A DNA stretch of 64,000 nucleotides from Bog-473 sp963821755 (GTDB taxonomy: Bacteria > Actinomycetota > Acidimicrobiia > Acidimicrobiales > RAAP-2): positions 310,001 to 374,000 of the forward strand of contig CAWGEX010000003.1 of NCBI GenBank assembly GCA_963821755.1, given 5' to 3'. Every line of letters starts with the position of its first letter. Positions within the stretch are counted from its first letter, which is position 1. The notes beneath the pieces are model-generated. The model saw only the letters and a list, made by a program, of their open reading frames with translations, was not told where the DNA came from and ran no database searches. A program made the position numbers and the translations under genes. Shown here one piece after another: positions 60,206 to 64,000 of the stretch.

Positions 60206-61389
60206 GCCGGACCTATCACGGTGACCAGCGTCCCCACGGGCGTGAGGGGCCAGAGCGTCTGGGCATCGGCGACGCTCATCTCGACGCAACCGTTGCTCTG
60301 GGGTGAGCCGTAGGTGGCCCGCGGCATGCCGTGCAGTGCGTCGCCGCCGTTGAAGAAGCTGGCCCAGGGGACAGCGGGGTCGTCGTAGGTGGACCCGTCC
60401 GGGTTGGTGCCCGCCATCCTCGATGCCGTCACGTGCTCGAACACCGGATAGGTCCCATCGACCGTGTCCGCCCCCGGAAGGCCGGTGTTGACCGGGATGT
60501 TGGAGTACTGGGCCGCGCCGTTGTTGTAGAGCGTCAAGGTCTCCGGCAGGTTCTTCGAGACCAGCACGTAGATGTAGGGCGTGGGATCCACCTTCTGTGC
60601 GGCCACGTCGTTCAGTAGGGTGGTCCACACCGCCGGTCCGGCCAACCCGTCGACCGTCAGTCCGTTCTGATTCTGGAACGACTCCACGGCCGCTCTGGTG
60701 ATGATGTCCTCGCTACCCGGTGCCCACGTTGAGGACGAGTCGAGGGGGAGGTTGGGCCAACGCCAGGCGAAGGAACCGGCTTGGGGTTGGGTCATGTCCG
60801 GTGCCGCCGGCGCAGGCCCGGTTGGTGTGAAGGAGACGGGCATGTAGTTGAGCCCAGCCAGGAGCTCCTGGAGCCGCTGTGTGCTGCCGTCAGCCACCTT
60901 GAAGGCAATCAACATGGGCTTCGACAACGCACTGCCGTTGCGACCGCGGAGGCCGGCGGTCCCGCTCGGTACGGTCAGAACCTCGTTGGTCAAGGGGATC
61001 AGCGGAGCGGTCAGGTTGTATTGGAGCGTGGTCGGGGTCGGTTGGGCCCAGGTGCCCGAGACTGGCGGGGCCAGCGTGGGCAACGCCGCGCCGAGTGAGA
61101 TCGGCTTGGAGAACTTCACGATGATGGGGGCGTTCGATGCCACACTCGTCGCACCGGCGGCCGGCGTGGAAGCGGTCACCGCCAGCGGCGCGACATCACG
61201 TGCTGCCTTGGCGCTGGGAGTGCCCGACGCCGAATTCGATTGATTCGATGGCGTGGTGGGCGCGGTCTTCTTGCCGAACGCGTACGCCACACCACCCACC
61301 ACCGCCACCAGGACCACCACGCCGATCACCGCGAGAGCGATGCGACGCCCCCGACGGACGGGCTTGCCCCTGGCCTCTAGTACCTGCAT
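60199..61389 (-). CDS. L,D-transpeptidase (YkuD) with peptidoglycan-binding domain
   Basis: From ATG 61389 (after GAGAAGAG) there are 396 residues: a basic N-terminus and one TM helix (IALAVIGVVVLVAVVGGVAYAF), an Ig-like region (about residues 60-190), a peptidoglycan-binding helix bundle (IITRAAVESFQNQNGLTVDG) and the YkuD domain with HGMPRATYGSPQSNGCVEM (His and catalytic Cys in SNGCV). It forms 3-3 cross-links in the cell wall outside the membrane. A TTG start at 61446 would add 19 His-rich residues. Confidence 0.9.
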   Translation of the reverse strand: MQVLEARGKPVRRGRRIALAVIGVVVLVAVVGGVAYAFGKKTAPTTPSNQSNSASGTPSAKAARDVAPLAVTASTPAAGATSVASNAPIIVKFSKPISLGAALPTLAPPVSGTWAQPTPTTLQYNLTAPLIPLTNEVLTVPSGTAGLRGRNGSALSKPMLIAFKVADGSTQRLQELLAGLNYMPVSFTPTGPAPAAPDMTQPQAGSFAWRWPNLPLDSSSTWAPGSEDIITRAAVESFQNQNGLTVDGLAGPAVWTTLLNDVAAQKVDPTPYIYVLVSKNLPETLTLYNNGAAQYSNIPVNTGLPGADTVDGTYPVFEHVTASRMAGTNPDGSTYDDPAVPWASFFNGGDALHGMPRATYGSPQSNGCVEMSVADAQTLWPLTPVGTLVTVIGPAS

Positions 61390-61655
61390 GCTGTCGCTCT
61401 TCTCATTGTGATGCGACCCATTGTGGTGCGATTCATGGTGCTGCAACGTGGACCCGGGTCACGCCGGATGGTCCGGTGGGTCTAGCGGGCGGTCCCCTGT
61501 ACAAATACCCTGACTCCTCGGATTTCACTGTAGGCAGTGCTGGCGTCGTGCTGGCGTCGCCCGGGCCGCGACCAGCAACCTGGGGCGCATCGGCGGCGCA
61601 CCCCTTGGCTCATCGTCGGCACGGCCTCGCTCGGGAGCGGACGCGGTGGCTCCGT

Positions 61656-61661
61656 TAGGCT
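61656..61661 (+). promoter_or_regulatory. -10 box of the aldolase promoter
   Basis: TAGGCT, six bases, ATG 61668. GGAGG lies only one base before the ATG, too close to act as a normal ribosome binding site, so a leaderless mRNA is likely. Confidence 0.5.
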
Positions 61662-61667
61662 GGAGGC

Positions 61668-62723
61668 ATGAGCCCCAACCTCCATGACCTGCTGGGCGAC
61701 GAGGCAGATTCCCTGCTCGGGCACAGTGCCAAGGCGTTTCCCTCCGAAGGCCTCGTCCTGCCCGGACCCGACTACCTCAGCCGAGTCTTCAGTGACAGCG
61801 ACCGTTCGCCGAGCGTGCTGCGGAACATGGGCACGTTGTACAACCACGGTCGGCTGGGAGGCACGGGGTATCTCTCCATTCTGCCGGTCGATCAGGGCAT
61901 CGAGCACTCGGGTGCGGCCAGCTTCGCCAAGAATCCCGCCTATTTCGATCCGGCCAACCTGCTGGAACTGGCGCTGGCGGGGGAATGCAATGCCGTGGCC
62001 ACGACCTTGGGCACACTCGGCATGGTCTCGCGCCGCTACGTGCACCGCATCCCCTTCATCTGCAAGCTCAACCACAACGTGTTCTTGCACGTGCCCAACA
62101 CGTACGACCAGATCATGTTCGGCTCGGTCCGCCAGGCGTCGGACCTCGGCGCCGTGGGCGTAGGCGCCACCATCTACTTCGGCTCGGACGACATGGACCG
62201 TGAGCTCCAGCAGGTGTCCGAGGCCTTCGCGGAGGCGCACCGGCTGGGCCTGTTCACCGTGCTCTGGTGCTACCTGCGCAACTCGGCCTTCCAGAGGGAC
62301 GGGGTCAACTACGAGCTCTCCGCCGACCTCACCGGTCAGGCCAACCACATGGGCGTGACGATCGAGGCGGACATCATCAAGCAGAAGCAGCCCGAGAACA
62401 ACGGCGGCTACACGGCCGTCGGCTTCGGCCGGACGGACCCGTTGGTCTACGACGAGCTCACCACCGATCACCCCATCGACCTGACCCGCTGGCAGGTCGT
62501 CAACTGTTACGCCGGACGGATCAGCCTCATCAACTCCGGTGGCGACTCCAAGGGCGACAGCGACCTGGCCCAGGCCGTGCGGACCGCGGTGATCAACAAG
62601 CGGGCCGGGGGCACCGGGCTCATCGTCGGGCGCAAGGCCTTCCAGCGTCCACTGGACGAGGGCGCCGCCCTGATCCGCACCGTTCAGGACGTCTATCTGA
62701 ACCCCGAGGTCACCATCGCCTGA
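61668..62723 (+). CDS. Class I fructose-bisphosphate aldolase (FbaB/DhnA type)
   Basis: 351 residues. Schiff-base aldolase of the archaeal-type class I family: LSILPVDQGIEHSGAASF near residue 70, PFICKLNHN (barrel strand), GAVGVGATIYFGSDDMDRELQ, EADIIKQKQPENNGGYTAVGFG and the phosphate-binding GGDSKGDSDL and GLIVGRKAFQRP. The catalytic lysine is likely the one in ADIIKQK. It acts in glycolysis/gluconeogenesis. It stands alone between the transpeptidase and korA. Confidence 0.93.
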   Translation: MSPNLHDLLGDEADSLLGHSAKAFPSEGLVLPGPDYLSRVFSDSDRSPSVLRNMGTLYNHGRLGGTGYLSILPVDQGIEHSGAASFAKNPAYFDPANLLELALAGECNAVATTLGTLGMVSRRYVHRIPFICKLNHNVFLHVPNTYDQIMFGSVRQASDLGAVGVGATIYFGSDDMDRELQQVSEAFAEAHRLGLFTVLWCYLRNSAFQRDGVNYELSADLTGQANHMGVTIEADIIKQKQPENNGGYTAVGFGRTDPLVYDELTTDHPIDLTRWQVVNCYAGRISLINSGGDSKGDSDLAQAVRTAVINKRAGGTGLIVGRKAFQRPLDEGAALIRTVQDVYLNPEVTIA

Positions 62724-62904
62724 CGCTCCACCGGGCGCCTGGGTCAGGCCGTGGGCCAGGGCTCCAGACAAGGCCGAGGCCTGGGGAGATCGACGTGGCC
62801 TGGGCCGTCGCCCAGTCACCGCGGCTCCTTTGCCGCCCCTCCGCCACCCTGCGAAAGGGGAGGCCCGCTGGCGGCCCTGTCCAGGAGCGTCGGCACCCGG
62901 CGGG

Positions 62905-62910
62905 TAGGCT
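62905..62910 (+). promoter_or_regulatory. Possible -10 box for korA
   Basis: TAGGCT, identical to the aldolase -10, in the 296-bp gap before korA; it would give a leader of about 100 nt. The rest of the gap is GC-rich and shows no other feature I can support. Confidence 0.3.
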
Positions 62911-63019
62911 GGATGCCCGAACGAGACATACGGCCGAATCGAGATGTGGCCCTGAAACGCAGGGGTGCAGGAGGCCCGACGGAGTGATCCCGGGTTCGAC
63001 GAGGGCCGCGACGAACGAG

Positions 63020-64000
63020 ATGAGGCAGTCCGTGGCATCGAGTACGCAGCAGACAGAGCAGCTTGACCAGGTCATTGTCCGATTTGCCGGGGACTCCGGC
63101 GACGGCATGCAGCTCACGGGGGACCGGTTCACCACGTCGAGCGCCCATTTCGGTAACGACATGGCGACGTTCCCGGACTTCCCGGCCGAGATCCGGGCCC
63201 CGGCGGGCTCCCTGAACGGCGTCTCGGCCTTCCAAGTGCACATCTCCGACCACGACATCCTGACCCCGGGCGACGCCCCCAACGTCCTGGTGGCCATGAA
63301 CCCGGCCGCCCTCAAGGCCAACCTCGACCTGATGGCCAAGGGGACCATCCTCCTGGTCAACAGCGATGCCTTCGAGGAGCGGAACCTGACCAAGGCCGGA
63401 TACGCCGAGAACCCCCTGAGCGACGGCTCGCTGGGGGCCTACACGGTCTACGAGGTGCCGATGACCTCCATCACCCAAGAGGTGTGCAAGGAGGCCGGGG
63501 TCAAGCCACGCGACGCAGAGCGGTCGAAGAACTTCTTCGCCCTGGGCCTGGTCAGCTGGCTCTACACCCGTCCCATCGACCCGACCCTGGAATGGATTAC
63601 CGAGCGGTTCGGCTCCAAGCCCCAGGTGGCGGAGGCCAACCGTCGGGCTTTCAGAGCCGGCTTCGACTTCGGCGAGACGGCGGAGTTGTTCGAGTCGAAC
63701 TACGAGGTGCGGCCCGCCACCTTCGAGCCGGGCGAGTACGTCCAGGTCACCGGCAACTCGGCGCTGGCCTGGGGTCTCATCACGGCCTCTCGCCTGGCCG
63801 GCTTGCCACTGTTCCTCGGCAGCTACCCCATCACGCCGGCCTCGGACATCCTCCACGAGCTGAGCCGGCGCAAGGAGTTCGGTATCCGCACCTTCCAGGC
63901 CGAGGACGAGATCGCCGGCATCGGCGCGGCCCTGGGGGCGGCCTTCGGCGGCTCTCTCGGCGTGACCACCACCAGCGGGCCCGGGCTCGATCTCAAGTCC
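63020..64000 (+). CDS. korA: 2-oxoacid:acceptor oxidoreductase alpha subunit (partial)
   Basis: Open from ATG 63020 (or GTG 63032) to the window end, 327 codons. The N-terminal gamma-type domain has VRFAGDSGDGMQLTGDRFT, FPAEIRAPAGSLNG and LVAMNPAALKAN; a pyrimidine-binding domain begins near residue 235 (GNSALAWGLITASRLAGL, SYPITPASDILHELS, EDEIAGIGAALGAAFGG, TTTSGPGLDL). This order is that of KorA, the alpha subunit of 2-oxoglutarate:ferredoxin oxidoreductase in actinobacteria; korB should follow outside. It makes succinyl-CoA and reduced ferredoxin. Substrate choice between 2-oxoglutarate and another 2-oxoacid is not certain. Confidence 0.9.
   Translation, partial: MRQSVASSTQQTEQLDQVIVRFAGDSGDGMQLTGDRFTTSSAHFGNDMATFPDFPAEIRAPAGSLNGVSAFQVHISDHDILTPGDAPNVLVAMNPAALKANLDLMAKGTILLVNSDAFEERNLTKAGYAENPLSDGSLGAYTVYEVPMTSITQEVCKEAGVKPRDAERSKNFFALGLVSWLYTRPIDPTLEWITERFGSKPQVAEANRRAFRAGFDFGETAELFESNYEVRPATFEPGEYVQVTGNSALAWGLITASRLAGLPLFLGSYPITPASDILHELSRRKEFGIRTFQAEDEIAGIGAALGAAFGGSLGVTTTSGPGLDLKS

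Overview
The window is a GC-rich, gene-dense bacterial chromosome segment. I read it as an actinobacterium, most likely from class Acidimicrobiia. Reasons are the actinobacterial gene order (pyrF-mihF-gmk-rpoZ-coaBC-metK-priA-def-fmt), an actinobacterial-type mIHF, the DUF1844/infC/rpmI/rplT/trmH/pheST/argCJBDFRGH block, heavy use of GTG starts, TAnnnT -10 boxes and the character of the 16S rRNA. The acid-protease-type S53 peptidase would fit an acidic habitat, but that is only a hint.

Layout. 1-8.6 kb: pyrimidine operon (pyrR tail, pyrB, pyrC, carA, carB, pyrD, pyrF). 8.6-17.3 kb: core cluster mihF, gmk, rpoZ, coaBC, metK, priA, def, fmt, a tam-like methyltransferase and rpe. 17.4-25.0 kb: accessory block between rpe and ribD, with a putative phosphonate-catabolism pair, a secreted S53 peptidase and a secreted repeat protein. 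25.2-29.3 kb: riboflavin genes ribD-ribBA-ribH (no ribE), hisG and a cold-shock-domain protein. 29.4-36.0 kb: DUF1844, infC, rpmI, rplT, trmH-type methyltransferase, pheS and pheT. 36.0-38.0 kb: NTF2-like, tandem-GNAT and VOC genes. 38.0-47.3 kb: arginine operon argC-J-B-D-F-R-G-H, with a DNA 3-methyladenine glycosylase fused in frame to ArgH. 47.4-50.2 kb: large secreted CAP-domain protein on the minus strand, whose C-terminal repeats match those of the S53 peptidase. 50.5-57.7 kb: one complete rRNA operon (16S-23S-5S, no spacer tRNA). 57.7-64 kb: a membrane protein, a basic disordered/TPR protein, an L,D-transpeptidase, class I fructose-bisphosphate aldolase and the start of korA.

The most unusual object is the 23S rRNA gene. 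It carries three group I introns. Two related ones sit at E. coli positions 1923 and 1931, separated by an exon of only 8 nt; the first encodes a LAGLIDADG homing endonuclease and the second appears to end in A instead of the usual G. The third is at position 2593, in the peptidyl-transferase region. The introns are missed if only protein ORFs or a single rRNA block are annotated.

Other window-wide patterns: (i) short imperfect tandem duplications of 12-26 bp lie at many gene ends, often containing the stop or start codon; the best is a 17-bp triplication that makes two tiny coupled ORFs in front of argC. (ii) Genes that begin transcription units repeatedly show TAnnnT followed by exactly six bases and the start codon, suggesting leaderless mRNAs. 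(iii) Single-base frameshifts occur in mihF, metK, argF and a secreted repeat protein. Because mihF and metK are normally essential, sequence error is the simplest explanation there.
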